NCBI GenBank assembly: GCA_000226015.1
Contig: JH152966.1
Location: forward strand, 10,204-74,203
Direction: 5' to 3'
Source: Mnemiopsis leidyi
Taxonomy: Eukaryota > Ctenophora > Tentaculata > Lobata > Bolinopsidae
Length of the DNA: 64,000 nt
Positions 1-11,150 of this stretch are shown piece after piece. The notes beneath the pieces were generated by a model. That model had not been told where the DNA came from, ran no database searches, and saw only the letters and a program-made list of their open reading frames with translations. The position numbers and the translations under genes are program-made. How positions within the stretch are numbered: position 1 is the first letter of the stretch; each line of letters opens with the position of its first letter.

Positions 1-202
1 GATGTTCTATATGTATATGTATAGATCAGACGAATTTAATTGAAAAATGCGTTTTTTAAGACGTTATAACGGACGCACCTTAATAGATAGAGACCTGATA
101 TTTTCAGGTTCACGTAGATACATACTAAAGACAAAAACTGCAAAGTTTCAAGTTTCTAACTGATCGGGAAAGTGGTTTTCTAGATAGCCGTGTTTTGAGT
201 TT

Positions 203-452
203 TACCGGATCGTGTATAATAGCGCTGGTCAGTTTTCAACTTTCGTTGAAAACTTTTTCCGAGAGGGGCGCTTGTTCGGCCGAGTCGTCGGGGGCCTTCG
301 GCCCCCTCCTCCGATAACGGGCCTGCGTCGGGGCCTTCGGCCCCTCCTTGGCCTTGGCAAAGGGGGCTTTGTTTGTTGGGCACTGGCAAGGGGGGCGGGA
401 GTTTTTTCCCCGGTCGCGCTGGCCAGCGCTATAAAACTATATGCCGGTCCGA
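203..452. repeat. GC-rich inverted-repeat element, MITE-like
   Basis: Imperfect inverted repeats bound a GC-rich core unlike the AT-rich surroundings. The left arm at about 203-232 contains TAGCGCTGGTCAG; the right arm at about 419-452, read in reverse complement, contains TAGCGCTGGCCAG. The core has two hairpins built on GGGGCCTTCGGCCCC (near 290-308 and 331-346) and a short GTTGAAAAC palindrome near 235-255. No transposase is encoded. A small non-autonomous element is the likely reading; the family is unknown. Confidence 0.4.
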
Positions 453-1811
453 TTTAAACGTCCTATGTTGTTCACTGTATCAAATAAAAACATTGTATAA
501 CAAAGTGCTACTCAACTAGAAAAGTTATTTTACATTTATCAAAGTACAAATATAAATACACTTCGGTAAATATGACCGCACTCCAGAAAATAACCGCAGA
601 ACCCAACCGCAGAGTCTAAATGTTTCTTACTTGAGTAATGAATACTACTACTACTACTAGCAACTAGGAGTAGGAGTAGGTACTGGTAGAGGTAAACTCT
701 ATGGCAGTAGCACGAAGAAAAATAATTTATCGGCCTCATTTTAATTAATTATAATTTACTTTCGTGTTTACATGCAATTGAGTTTAAGTCCGACTTTAAA
801 TATAATTATAAAGATTGACTTCCAGGGACCAGGACTGCAATGTGCAAACTAGTTTAACTTAAAATGAAACACTGAATTAAAATAAGGACAAAGCCAAACT
901 GGTTGCAGTAGTGGACGCATTCTATGTAAAACTGAAAACACATATTCATATAATGCGTATAATTCAGTATGAAAATATAAATTGATATGTACAATTTCTA
1001 TACAGATTTTATAATAATCACGTTTACTTAAATAACAAATAACACGGCAGTTTCATATCACAACTAGCTATAGTACCACTTTTACTGCTAAAAGTATAAA
1101 TCATACTATAACGCAATAATAGTTTCGTACTCTGAGGGCTGCACACAATAACACCCGAACGTAGTGAGGGCCGGGTTTGTGCAGCCGGATAGAGTGCCAG
1201 GCTTTTATCTGTGATAAGTATAAATTATAATACTTTGATGCGAGATATACTGGCTATTTGTTGAAAATTACTCCATGATTTTATTCTGCCTGTTGTTTAA
1301 ATGTATGATAGATTGCATAAATTTTTATGAAATATAGTTTAGTACAACCAGACTCAGAGAACATTTTCTTCAATCATATCTACAATATACGAACTCAGTA
1401 TAACTCAGTATAAACTCCTCAGTTCAGTAACCTCAATTTAAAGAGTCTGCAAGCCTGGTTAAGGACTGTTCACATCACATAATATAGAGAAATCTGACAG
1501 AGTTCTCTACTGCTCTACTGGTCTACTGGACGACTGTTTCAGTAGCTAGTACGACTCTAGTTCCTCGATGTATTGGAACCATCTTTCCCTGAGTCTTTCA
1601 TGTCTCGCACATTTCTTGTTTTCCCTGATCAGGACATTGATTATAACAAATTCAAACAGAAAAAATGTTTATTTACTAATTTCCAGAAAAATTTGAAGGC
1701 AAGGCAGTTTGATTTTTTAAATACAGTTGATGGCTGAAATTAGTTAGACGATCAACTATAACAAAAGTAATCAACGGTAAAAGCCATCTAAGAAACAAAT
1801 CTTCAGATTGT
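453..1811. other. Intergenic stretch, no gene recognised
   Basis: AT-rich sequence with stops in all frames. A short ACT-type run near 645-690 and the hairpin at 1137-1186 are the only structures seen. Confidence 0.5.
1137..1186. repeat. GC-rich hairpin
   Basis: GGCTGCACA pairs with its complement across a loop that itself carries an inner ACCCG/CGGGT stem. It resembles the other short GC-rich palindromes of this window (14110-14219 and near 290-346). Confidence 0.45.
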
Positions 1812-2003
1812 TCACCTATCAAGGACATAAGTGTGACAGAGCGCAGTGAGAGTTATCTGTTTGTTGTTCCCAGTGTTGATGTAACCGCGTTCTGCTATCT
1901 CGCCATGCTCGCTCACTGAGTAGACCATCATCTCCTGAATCTGATAGGGAGGGATGAAGTTAGTTTGCCGTGAAGTTTCTTTATCAACCAAGCAGCAGTT
2001 CAT
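1812..2003 (-). CDS. Possible coding exon, hypothetical
   Basis: A 63-codon open frame whose composition (mixed polar residues, balanced codons) looks coding rather than AT-rich noise. The end of the frame overlaps a donor-like TAG|GTGAAC on the minus strand near 1815. No domain is recognised. It could be an isolated exon of an unseen gene on the arylsulfatase strand or a chance frame. Confidence 0.2.
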   Translation of the reverse strand: MNCCLVDKETSRQTNFIPPYQIQEMMVYSVSEHGEIAERGYINTGNNKQITLTALCHTYVLDR

Positions 2004-2322
2004 CGGTCGTATATAATCGGGTCAGGGTTTAGATTGTATTTGTACCGCTTTTATGAAACTATAATATCGTAAGTTATTGTACATCGTGGAATATCTATAG
2101 TCGATATAAAATGCCCAATGAGACACAATTTATGTTTACCTAGAAGTGCAAAATTTTAAATAATCTATCCACAATCACAATAAATCATTCAGCAAATCAT
2201 AGTAAAGAAACCATTCAAATTCAACAATCAAATTTAGGCTGCAACTGGCAATATCTTTAAACTTCACGCTATATCCAATCAAATCTTTTCAAAACATTTC
2301 CGGAACCCAGGAAAAAAACAGT

Positions 2323-3915
2323 TCAAAGCTCGACCCAGGGTTTCCACACGCCATTAACCATTCCCTTGTTGGAGAACCTCTGCTCTCCGACCAACTTGAC
2401 TTTATCCAAATATCCCTGTTTCTTGTCGAGTAGCCTCTTCACCACGTCTGGATGTTTTTCAGCAACGTTGCTCTCTTCTCTTTCATCCACTGACAGATCG
2501 AACAAGAAAGTTCCAGAAACCAAGCTCCTGGGGTGCAGCTCTCCCTTGTAGTTTACAAAGTTGGTGTAGTTTTTCTTACCGTTCTCACTGCTCCAGCCCT
2601 GCATTTCTAGGCTTGTTCCCGTAAGCAGTTTCCAGTTTCTCCATCGGATCACAAAGAAATCTAGTGCGTCTCTCGAGTCACCTTTACGGTAGTTCATGTC
2701 GGATGTTTTCAGACTTACCGGGTACTTGTGCCAGTTTTTCAGACCCTTTTTGCCTGAAGAGTCGGCTCGCTTAGTTGGGTCCCTCAGTTCGTAGAGGATC
2801 TCCTCACGACACGACACGTTAGCACTAACAGAACTCCAAACATCCACCCCATCCAACGGTAGCTGGGGTTTATCATGGTCCCCTGGAACATCATCAACTA
2901 GCTTCTGGAATGTTACATACCAATCTGTCACGTGATGAAGATGCTTGTTTGTGTAGCCGGTTAGTTGGAGAAGAGGACTGTGGACGAAGCTGACTCCTCG
3001 CATTCCACCCTCTAAAAACGAGCTCTTTCCTCCTCGGAGAGGGTAGTTGCTGCCAACACTCTTGTAATAAGCTCCGTTATCAGCAGTAAACAATATGATC
3101 GTGTTCTCCATCATGCCTGTGCTGGCTAAACTATCAGCTATCTTACCGATACCATCGTCCATAACAGATACCATAGCTGCGTATTTCTGTCTGCCCCCGC
3201 CTGATATGTGTGAGGCAAACTTTTGTACCTCATCGTCGGGAACCTCGTGGGGAATGTGAGGAGCGGTGTATGCCAGGTACAGAAAGAAGGGTTTACTCTG
3301 GTCATGACTCTGGATCAACTCTACTGATTTGTTGGTGAAGAGATAAGTGTTGTACTGACCGTGTAGATCCGTCCTTATATTGTCGACCAAGTTTCCCTCC
3401 TCGTCGCGGTAGTTTTCCCTGAAGTCTACTCGGCCTATCTTCTTGTGGCTGTAATAGCCCTGCTCTCCGAGGAACATCCCGAAGTACGTATCGAATCCTC
3501 TGTTTGGTGGAACGTGTTGCCAGGTATGCATGCCGCAGTGCCACTTTCCCACCCCGTGAGTCACATACCCATTTCTCTTCAACATCTCGGGTAGCACAGT
3601 CTCGTCCAGACCCAGACCAAACTCCTCGGTAGGCTTGATGTTTCCCTTCCAGAATCCCGTCCTGATTCCGTATCTGCCGGTCATCAGAGAAGCTCGGGAA
3701 GGAGAGCAGATGGAGGAGACGATGTGGTTTTCCAACACGACACCCTGCCTGGCCAGTCTGTCTATGTTGGGAGTCAGGATGTCTGATCCTCTGAAACCGA
3801 CATCGTGGTAGCCCAGATCGTCTGCTACTATTACCACGATGTTCGGTTGTGAAGATAGGACAGTGTTGGATAGAAGTGCAGCTGTAAGTAGAAAGTACTG
3901 CAGCAAACTTAGCAT
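2323..3915 (-). CDS. Arylsulfatase (arylsulfatase B-like)
   Basis: A 530-residue intronless sulfatase, predicted to hydrolyse sulfate esters in the lysosome or outside the cell. A hydrophobic signal peptide spans residues 1-21. The family core follows: the metal-binding DD at 32-33, the signature C-S-P-S-R at 70-74 whose Cys70 should be converted to formylglycine, GKWH at 124-127 (usually GKWHLG, here GKWHCG), APH at 218-220, and the Asp279-Asn280 metal ligands followed by Lys297 in RGGKxxxxEGG. All expected catalytic residues are therefore present. Length fits the arylsulfatase B/I/J group. The ATG at 3915 is chosen because it opens the signal peptide. The natural substrate cannot be told from sequence. 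Confidence 0.93.
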   Translation of the reverse strand: MLSLLQYFLLTAALLSNTVLSSQPNIVVIVADDLGYHDVGFRGSDILTPNIDRLARQGVVLENHIVSSICSPSRASLMTGRYGIRTGFWKGNIKPTEEFGLGLDETVLPEMLKRNGYVTHGVGKWHCGMHTWQHVPPNRGFDTYFGMFLGEQGYYSHKKIGRVDFRENYRDEEGNLVDNIRTDLHGQYNTYLFTNKSVELIQSHDQSKPFFLYLAYTAPHIPHEVPDDEVQKFASHISGGGRQKYAAMVSVMDDGIGKIADSLASTGMMENTIILFTADNGAYYKSVGSNYPLRGGKSSFLEGGMRGVSFVHSPLLQLTGYTNKHLHHVTDWYVTFQKLVDDVPGDHDKPQLPLDGVDVWSSVSANVSCREEILYELRDPTKRADSSGKKGLKNWHKYPVSLKTSDMNYRKGDSRDALDFFVIRWRNWKLLTGTSLEMQGWSSENGKKNYTNFVNYKGELHPRSLVSGTFLFDLSVDEREESNVAEKHPDVVKRLLDKKQGYLDKVKLVGEQRFSNKGMVNGVWKPWVEL

Positions 3916-4034
3916 GCTGGTAGTTAAAGGGAAACTTTACTTTAATTCATTTCAGGAAAGTGTGGAGGTTCAGACAACGGGGAATTTCTCCAGTACAACA
4001 ACAACTATACGCAGCAGTACACTTGTACTAACTC

Positions 4035-4044
4035 TATTTAAATA
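4035..4044 (-). promoter_or_regulatory. TATA-like box upstream of arylsulfatase
   Basis: TATTTAAATA lies about 120 bases upstream of the arylsulfatase ATG on its strand. It is a plausible core promoter element, but such strings are common in AT-rich DNA. Confidence 0.25.
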
Positions 4045-4687
4045 TCCGACAAAGAAACCCCTATGTCAGGACAAATGATCGTTCTCAGGAAAGGTGCTAT
4101 ACAATACGGACACTCACACTTATTTGATGAGGCTCGATGAAGGCGTAAGCTGAAAACTCGTGCAAATACCAGTCCAAGATAATGGAACCAGATACGCCCA
4201 GATCAACTTCTCTGACGCACAAACGGGAATTTCACATTTTCCAACCGAAAAGGGTCGGTGAATAGCAGCTTCAAGGTTACAACTTCACTGACTAGAGTGG
4301 AAATTACCACACTTAAGATTTCATTTACATAGTCTCAGTTATCCCTAAAATAGCCTCAGCAATATGGTAATTTCTAAGGATATTATTTAATGTGGCAGTA
4401 GCACATTCAACAAACTTGTCCCCTAGCGTATTGCGGTACCTGGTTTCCAGCCGCAGCAGCAGACTCTATCTCTAGATAGGATTCAGCAAGAGGGTGTAGG
4501 GATCGTATTTTCGTTGCTAAAGACTCCGTATCCAGGGAGATCAAACAAAGATATTTATCGGTCAGGCTCGTGCAGACTGAAACGAGAAATTATATCTGAA
4601 GTGTCGTTGTTTTATATTACTCAGCGTTTCAGTAATTTCTTTATTTGTTGAAATAAACTAACGGAATTAAGTTTTAAAACCACATAC

Positions 4688-7600
4688 TTGGAAAGGAATC
4701 GGGCCATGCGGGGACGACTGCGATAGCTCTGTAGCTATCCACGTCAAGAACAGCTACTTTTCCAGGACTCAGAGTTACAACTGAGAGTGAAAATTTGGAG
4801 TGAGACTTGTCGCGGTGATACCCGACTCTCGCAGCTCAAAGCTGAACGGTAGACGGACATAATCTCGTCAATATGAGACAAATCTTGAAACTAGGATATT
4901 AAATCTGTTACTCCAACAAGTTAACAGTCCAGTTACTGTGATCTTAGAAATATCATCAATTGAAATTTTAAGTTGATGGTATTACTATTAACTCAGAAAG
5001 AAAAAAAAGAAGAAAACAAACCCGCCAAGTTGGAAAAAGGAGGGAGATGATGTATCTGAGCTACGGAGACAGGGACGTTGTCTGTCCGTATGTGTTGTAT
5101 CCTGGCACAACTGTTTTCTACGTCACAACTCAGCACCGCTACTGCACCGTCCTGAGGTGGAAGAGGGAACCATGTTTCCAGTTGTTTCGTACCTACATTT
5201 TGTACCCACATTTTGTACCCACATTTTGTACCCACATTTCGTACCCACATTTTGTACTCACATTTTGTACCCACATTTTGTACCCACATTTTGTACCCAC
5301 ATTTTGTACCCACATTTTGTACCCACAATTTGTACCCATTAAAATGCTAGCAATTGTGATCAGATTGTTTGGAATGACTAACAACTGACGAGAAATGACA
5401 AGGACGAGAGTCCGAGAAAGACGACTGGGTCTGAAATTGCTTTTTAGACAAGTAAAAATGAGTAACCTTGCAAGCGGCGAGCAGTTTATCTTCAACAAAC
5501 TCCAAGTTATTTACTGGGGTTCTTGATACCAGTGAACATTGAACTGTCATAGAGTCCTGGGGCGTTTCGGTAACTTGAATATCCGTAACTTCAATCATCG
5601 TAAAAATTATCATCCTAACTAAACTTCACTGAGCAGCAGGTAAACAATCTACTTAGGGAACAAGGTCGGGTGTCAACTACGCAGTCAAATCACTGATTAA
5701 TCTGATAGATCGTCATTTACTGAGAATAACAAGCTTTTTAAAAACTACATTGACTATTTCATTGTATATTTACCTTGAGATCTATAACGGAGACCAATCC
5801 TTTCTGCAAGCCGAAAGCAATCTTGTCACCAGTGCTACTGGCAGCAGCACACGTGATGTTAGAACAGAAGATAAAGTTGTCTACCGTTGTCTCCACATCT
5901 AGTATAGAGTATAAATAAATTAGATGTTGTCATTTTAGTCTCCAAATCGAGGGAAAAACTAAAAAGACGGACTATGAGCAGAACTTCTAGTTGGATGACG
6001 TGATGTAGGCCTATACCTGATTCTTAAGATCCTTGGAATCATAGGTTATCAGCAAATCGAAATTCAGGAATACTTCGTTTGAAACAGATTATGTAAACAC
6101 TTATGTAAACACTTATACAAAGACTTATCGGACCTGCAGATAAGCAGTGTATGGTAGCGATGTGATGGTTTGTCCACCACACTAAAACTCGGTTCTCCTC
6201 GACATACACCACGTGACCTACCCGCACTTCCCTGAAATTTATTTCATATCATTTATTATCATTTTTCTATATACGAATTTTTATTTCGGAGAAAGCAGTA
6301 AATCAATACATGTATTGACTACGACACACAAATGACATCTGTAATATCGTTATAGATTGAGATAGAAAATTAATAAAAAGAGTTGTGGGGTCTTCTATTC
6401 TAAGCTGCACCAATAGCATCACAAACGGTTTTTGCGAACCTATTTTGATCATCATACACTTAGTCGCTCATTCTAAATGACAACATTGGAAAGTTATTCA
6501 CGTATAACTTAACTTTTCCCATGTATATGGTTCTAGCTTTTGAACAGAAGGTCATAGTGAAACGATATCATAAATATAATAAATGATTTTAGAAGCCAAT
6601 CTTTATTTTAACAGTGCTTAATAGATTAACTTGATGGATATCTGCACTGTTGATTAAAACCATCTTCTCGACTCCAGCTCGAATATCGAAGGTGGTGCAT
6701 GTTGATCATATGAAAGGCATTGATACCAATTGCAGTTCGTACTCAAAGCACGATTTATAGTCCTTGAAATGTGAAACTTTCTGACCTCGCATCACATTAG
6801 ACATTAGCAAAGCTAGTGCTTTCAGGATGCTTTTTCCTTGCATTGACTAGCAAATCACTGCAAATGTTATCGACTTTCAAATTCTTGCTTATAGTTAGAT
6901 TGAAATAGCGCCGCTTTATTCTTGCTTATAGTTAGATTAAAATAGGGCCGCTTTATTCTTGCTTATAGTTAGAATAAAATAGCGCCGCTTTATTCTTTCT
7001 TATAGTTAGATTAAAATAGGGCCACTTTATTCCTGCTTATAGTTAGATTGAAATAGCGCCGCTTTATTCTTTAAGCATTCAAATTGGATTAGAATGATGA
7101 TATTTAATATTTATTTCAACAATTCGGTTTTTGACAAATTTTATAACTTTTCTATCAACAAGAATTTCGCCCATTATTCCCGACAGACGGGCGATATATT
7201 TCCACCCAGCCGTAGCTGTTAAAATCTTATTTGAGATTGATGAAGAATAATACTACAATTTACATACTCGCCACTCACTTGCAGAGAATAGAGATTTTAG
7301 GCATGAGCCATATGCATTGATAACGCGCACCATGTCTATAAAATTGACATGGCACGTGCATTATAAAACGAAAATTGTGCGCGCTAAAACTCTTGCGCTA
7401 GGTTGTTAGTTCGATTTGCTATTGCTTCGTTTTGTCGACGATTTGATCTGTGTTGCAATATGTTGTAGGAATGCGAGTGAAATTTTGCCACCTGACATTC
7501 ATTCATTATCTTAAACCTTTAATATCCTGTTGCATTTGGTTACAATTGATAACTTCATGAAGCTTCATCTACTACAATGGGAAAATTCGCAAAAATCACT

Positions 7601-9620
7601 CCTATTCCTTAGTTTTAAAAGTCGGATTTCATCATTTACGAAGAGTGATTGAAGTAAACACTAAACAAACAACTTTATCGCTAATGTCACAATGCACATT
7701 TTCATTTTGCACCGCCCAATGTTGAGAAAATGTTTTAATTTTTGTTGTCAGTTACATCATACAGACAAACACTTTGATTGCCATGTCCCAATTTGCAAAA
7801 CCAATCATAAATCATAAATCAAATCCCACGCTCCGGCTCACGATCTCATTCATTAAATTTAATCAGTCTACAGTGATGCGCGGCGCATTGAATTAAAAAC
7901 AATTTCTAACCCTGCGCAATCGCTGTTTTGATAAAGGAGCGGGACACGACGACCACGACGACCACGACCACGACGACGGACCACCATCCTGCTAACCCCA
8001 CTATACTACCAAATCTCTCGATTCCTAACCACCTTATGCCTTTTTAAGGCCGCTTCGCGGCCGGCTGGGTGGAAAAAATTTTATCATTAACTTCTTAAAT
8101 ATCATATGTAGGACGCTTTAAGTTTACGATGTACTCACTATAACGTCCAAATATCAACAATCTCAGATGTTTAGTGACACTCGGAGGCTCTCCGCCATAA
8201 CCAAACCGGGAAAGTCTACAGAAGCGATATTTATTGTTGATGTGGAAGCACAGTCGGCCCTCTCACACAAGCCTAAAATAGAGATCAGTATCGATCTGAC
8301 AGGGATATACGGTAAGGAAGGTTACCCTACCCCAGGGGAGGGCTCCTTTATCGATCTCTTACACCAGGGAGTGTGGAGCAGACAGCTCAAAGTACAGAGT
8401 CGGAGGAAGTATGACCAGATGCAAGTTGTGGGTCATCTGTTTCTCTACTGCAAGAATGTTAATCCACCTGGAATGATTCCCGATGGCTGGGGAGCTGATT
8501 TTTGGATTCGCGTGTCCGATTTTAACGAGATATTTAAAACGGCAACCCAGCCTACCATACTGAGACAATCGAGAATATTCAAATTGATAAAAAAGTCGTT
8601 GACGAAGAACGGTTGTGGGCTGGTGTCAAATATTACTTTCCTGGGATACCATTAGCGATACTGCCAAGATATGACAAAAGTGCTTTAATTGTTTTTGGTA
8701 AATAAAGGTTAACCTTTTCAAATTAGTCAAATGGGCTAAAAGCTTAGTATGCCTGGGATTAACTGAAGAATTCCTGAGGTTTGTTAGCACGTTAAGATCA
8801 TTGTCCTCCGATGACATTTAATGCCTCAAAACGCAATATTTTGTCCAAATTTTCCAACAACGCAGTAAAAATTCAAAAAATTTCAAAACTGGTGTTTGAG
8901 CACTTTTGTCAGATCACGGCAGAAAAGTGGGGGCCAGTATAAAATTCGTTATCAGTTATAACTTATAGTACGTAAATAGTTTATCAGTTGTACGTAAATA
9001 GTGATCACTGAGGATTAGATACCTGACAATTCTAATATCTACCCTATAATTTATGTTGAATTGAACAACGTTCATAATGTGTTTCAATTATAATATAAGA
9101 CATATGGTCAAATCTTGTTATTCTATAATTCCTCTCCTTTTCAAATCTATCAATTTGAACAGAAAGCTCTCCAGAATATTTCATTTAAAATCTCTCTACG
9201 GAAATGCTCAGACGTAAACATGCCCCACACTATCCTACCAAAACAAGAAACATGATCTTAAAAACACTAACCTGTCCCCCACAGTTTCCCAGTCAACATC
9301 CTGGTATTTAGGAAGTTTCTCCAACATAGCTCTACGGTTCTCAAAGTAAGAAGCAGGTAAGATATGTTGAGTTCCCTGTCCGAGACTAACTGGGTTTGTT
9401 ATCGAGCTCATTATGGGAGCTATAGCTTCAGACAGACTATTTTTGGAGCACGGTACTACTGCTCCTGGTTGAGAGATCCGACCTCTAAGTTCGGGTGGGG
9501 TGAAGTTACTGTTGTCCTCCTCGTTACCTTGGAGTCTCTGTGAGCTGATTTGTTCGAGAGGTTCTGACCAGCTTGCTGTTGGCAGTGCGTAGAAGACAAT
9601 GTTGCACTTGTTTTCGTTAG
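4688..9620 (-). CDS. Multi-exon WD40/beta-propeller-like protein, unidentified (partial)
   Basis: Six exons read on the minus strand: 9620-9272, 6231-6134, 5898-5774, about 5600-5467, 5151-5022 and 4780-4688. Phase is conserved across exons 1-2, 2-3, 4-5 and 5-6. The exon 3-4 junction does not resolve cleanly, so a small exon may be missing there. The frames carry blade-like strands, for example VGHVVYVEENRVLVWW, GDKIAFGLQKGLVSVIDLK, EDKLLAACKDGAVAVLSCD and SPGKVAVLDVDSYRAIAVVP. Residues before these are low-complexity Ser/Gln/Pro. A possible last exon near 4330-4480 (a frame ending in GITETM) could not be joined in phase. The 5' end is not found. The 3-kb second intron holds a MITE and a minisatellite. 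The family was not identified. Confidence 0.55.
5193..5338. repeat. 15-bp minisatellite (ACATTTTGTACCCAC)n
   Basis: About nine to ten near-identical 15-base units, with scattered single-base variants. The array lies some 40 bases upstream of the acceptor of the propeller-gene exon at 5151-5022, inside its intron. Because the unit length is a multiple of three it gives long spurious frames on both strands. Confidence 0.9.
6881..7065. repeat. 37-bp minisatellite, 5 copies
   Basis: Five consecutive 37-base units starting ATTCTTGCTTATAGTTAGAT and ending GCGCCGCTTT, about 90% alike. They lie in the large intron of the propeller-like gene, about 130 bases before the MITE at 7199. Confidence 0.9.
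7199..8075. mobile_element. Non-autonomous TIR element (MITE-like), copy 1
   Basis: Starts TTTCCACCCAGCC and ends GGCTGGGTGGAAA, a perfect 13-base terminal inverted repeat. It encodes nothing. A second copy at 32859-33713 aligns along its whole length, including a shared internal block with CACGTGCATTATAAAA and the TTAAATTTAATCAGTCTAC block near the 3' end. Similarity also continues about 40 bases upstream of the TIR in both copies (CAAGAATTTCGCCC), so the true left end may be near 7158. No clear target-site duplication was seen. Confidence 0.8.
8167..8655 (+). CDS. Hypothetical protein, 162 aa (single or terminal exon)
   Basis: An open frame of 162 codons with balanced, coding-like composition, preceded by an acceptor-like TCTCAG directly before its ATG and followed by AATAAA at 8701-8706. 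It could be a small intronless gene or the last exon of a + strand gene. It lies in the intron of the opposite-strand propeller-like gene, just after the MITE. No domain is recognised; it is rich in Lys/Arg and has no signal peptide or membrane segment. Confidence 0.4.
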   Translation: MFSDTRRLSAITKPGKSTEAIFIVDVEAQSALSHKPKIEISIDLTGIYGKEGYPTPGEGSFIDLLHQGVWSRQLKVQSRRKYDQMQVVGHLFLYCKNVNPPGMIPDGWGADFWIRVSDFNEIFKTATQPTILRQSRIFKLIKKSLTKNGCGLVSNITFLGYH

Positions 9621-10429
9621 CTGAAATCGTGAAAAAAATAAACACAGAAACACCAACGGATTTTGTAAGTTTAGCGAGAGATTGTGCGCTCGCACCAAAT
9701 TAATGTCACACACGACACTAACAAAGTACACAGTTATAGTGTCGATGGCGCGTAACGTGAGATCTTTTCGCGATACGATCTATAGCATCAATAGCATGAT
9801 AGCGATACGATGAATAAATAGAATGATCAATAGATGATCCCTCAAAATAGAAACTTTTTATTTTCTAATGAATAAAAAGTACTTATGTGTCTGGTTAGTG
9901 TTCGGAAATGGATGTGAGCTGTTCAGGGGGATTGAGTCGGGTGGATAAGTTCAAGGGCCCTCCGGCCTCCGGGTAGTAACAAATTGTCGTCAGGACACTG
10001 GACTGGTCATAGTCCTAACTTCTTTGGGCGTAAGGAAGTTAGTGCCAAAGTCATAAGGCAGGAATAGCCGGCCGGGAAGGTCCTCTGGACCGAAAAATGC
10101 CCGGGAAACACTAGAAAACATTTCCCAAAATCGGAAAATCTTTTGTTCTGCCCCGTTGGAAAGTGGATGGGAGCTGGCTTTAGGAAGATGTTCAGAGACA
10201 TTTTTAGAAAAAACAACAAATAGCCACCTACAGTCAACTAACTTACTCCGTTCCAGAATCCTTCAAGCCCAAAGCAACTATTACAAACATACAAAGATAC
10301 ACCTAAATTCTACAAAAGCTTAACTAGTGTTTTGAATTAGATAAAAATCCAAGATATATATCATTGATTAAATGGTTATAGTAAAAATCGTGCCAACGTT
10401 GAAGAGAAAAAAGCTATAGCTATTTAGAC

Positions 10430-10672
10430 AATCCATCTTTAAACAAAATGGAGCACCTGCCCACTTGACTTTTGCTATGGGGAAACCAAAAGTTAAGAGT
10501 TGACAGGCCCTCATACCCAGAACAGTTGAAGAATTAAATGAGGGCATAAGAAGGGCATGTGGGAATATCACAAAGGATATGATTGTTTCGGCAGTTGAAT
10601 ATTTTAACGCCCCTATGCAATATGTGATATGATACAAGAAGGGGGCTTGGTTTGAGAACATTATGAATTCAT
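10430..10672 (+). mobile_element. IS630/Tc1-type DDE transposase relic (C-terminal part)
   Basis: Translating the + strand gives IFKQNGAPAHLTFAM, the FxQDGAPxH block of DDE_3 transposases. It is followed by EELNEGIRRACGNITKDM and, after in-frame stops, KKGAWFENIM, matching the conserved IREAC...I..dm and GGHFEHL tail of this family. Stop codons interrupt the frame, so it is a dead fragment. Only the C-terminal third is visible and no terminal repeats were found. A LINE fragment follows directly. Confidence 0.65.
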
Positions 10673-10679
10673 AAATATT

Positions 10680-11150
10680 TTAATTCATTGGAGTGCCTTA
10701 GGAATCCATTCTTGGGCTTATCCTCTTTATACCAAGGGACTAGAAAGAATTTTCAGGAAACATGGTTTTAGTATTCACTTTTATGCTGACGACACACGGT
10801 TGTAAAATAGATTAAAAGAAAAATGACCAACATTAAAAAAGCACTGATAGTTGGAGTTTAAAGCTTGAAGAGTTTAAAGCTCGGATGACCAGCGACAAAC
10901 CTGAAACTGAATCCTAACAAAACTGAAGTATTGACTGCCCAAACATAGAATAGCTTCAGACCAAATACTCGAATACCAAATACTCGAATACCAAATACTC
11001 GAATACCATTGAAGCTATACAGCTGGAGTCGGGAAAGGAACCCACTGAATCCTCTAAAGTTTTCAAGAGTCTCGGAGTGCTCTTGCCACCACCAATGCCA
11101 TACTATAGTTAAAGGACTGTGAGAGGTTTTTGTTTCTGCAAACCCGCATA
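10680..11150 (+). mobile_element. LINE reverse-transcriptase relic (jockey/CR1-like)
   Basis: The + strand encodes LERIFRKHGFSIHFYADDTRL, carrying the YADD catalytic motif of non-LTR reverse transcriptases, and further on KLKLNPNKTEVL and VFKSLGVLL, both typical of the jockey/CR1 group. Stops and frame changes break it. The part upstream of the palm domain has been replaced by the IS630-type fragment. A 15-base unit (ACCAAATACTCGAAT) is repeated three times near 10965-11010. Confidence 0.7.

Noticed and set aside
212-457. 81-codon frame across the GC-rich element
   Set aside because: Composition is dictated by GC hairpins (Gly/Pro/Leu/Arg); no coding signature.
4993-5388. Long frames on both strands over the ACATTTTGTACCCAC array
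   Set aside because: Repeat artefacts; only the part downstream of 5152 on the minus strand is exon-like.
10007-10237. 76-codon minus frame
   Set aside because: No domain, no splice context, and unrelated to the upstream end of the propeller-like gene.
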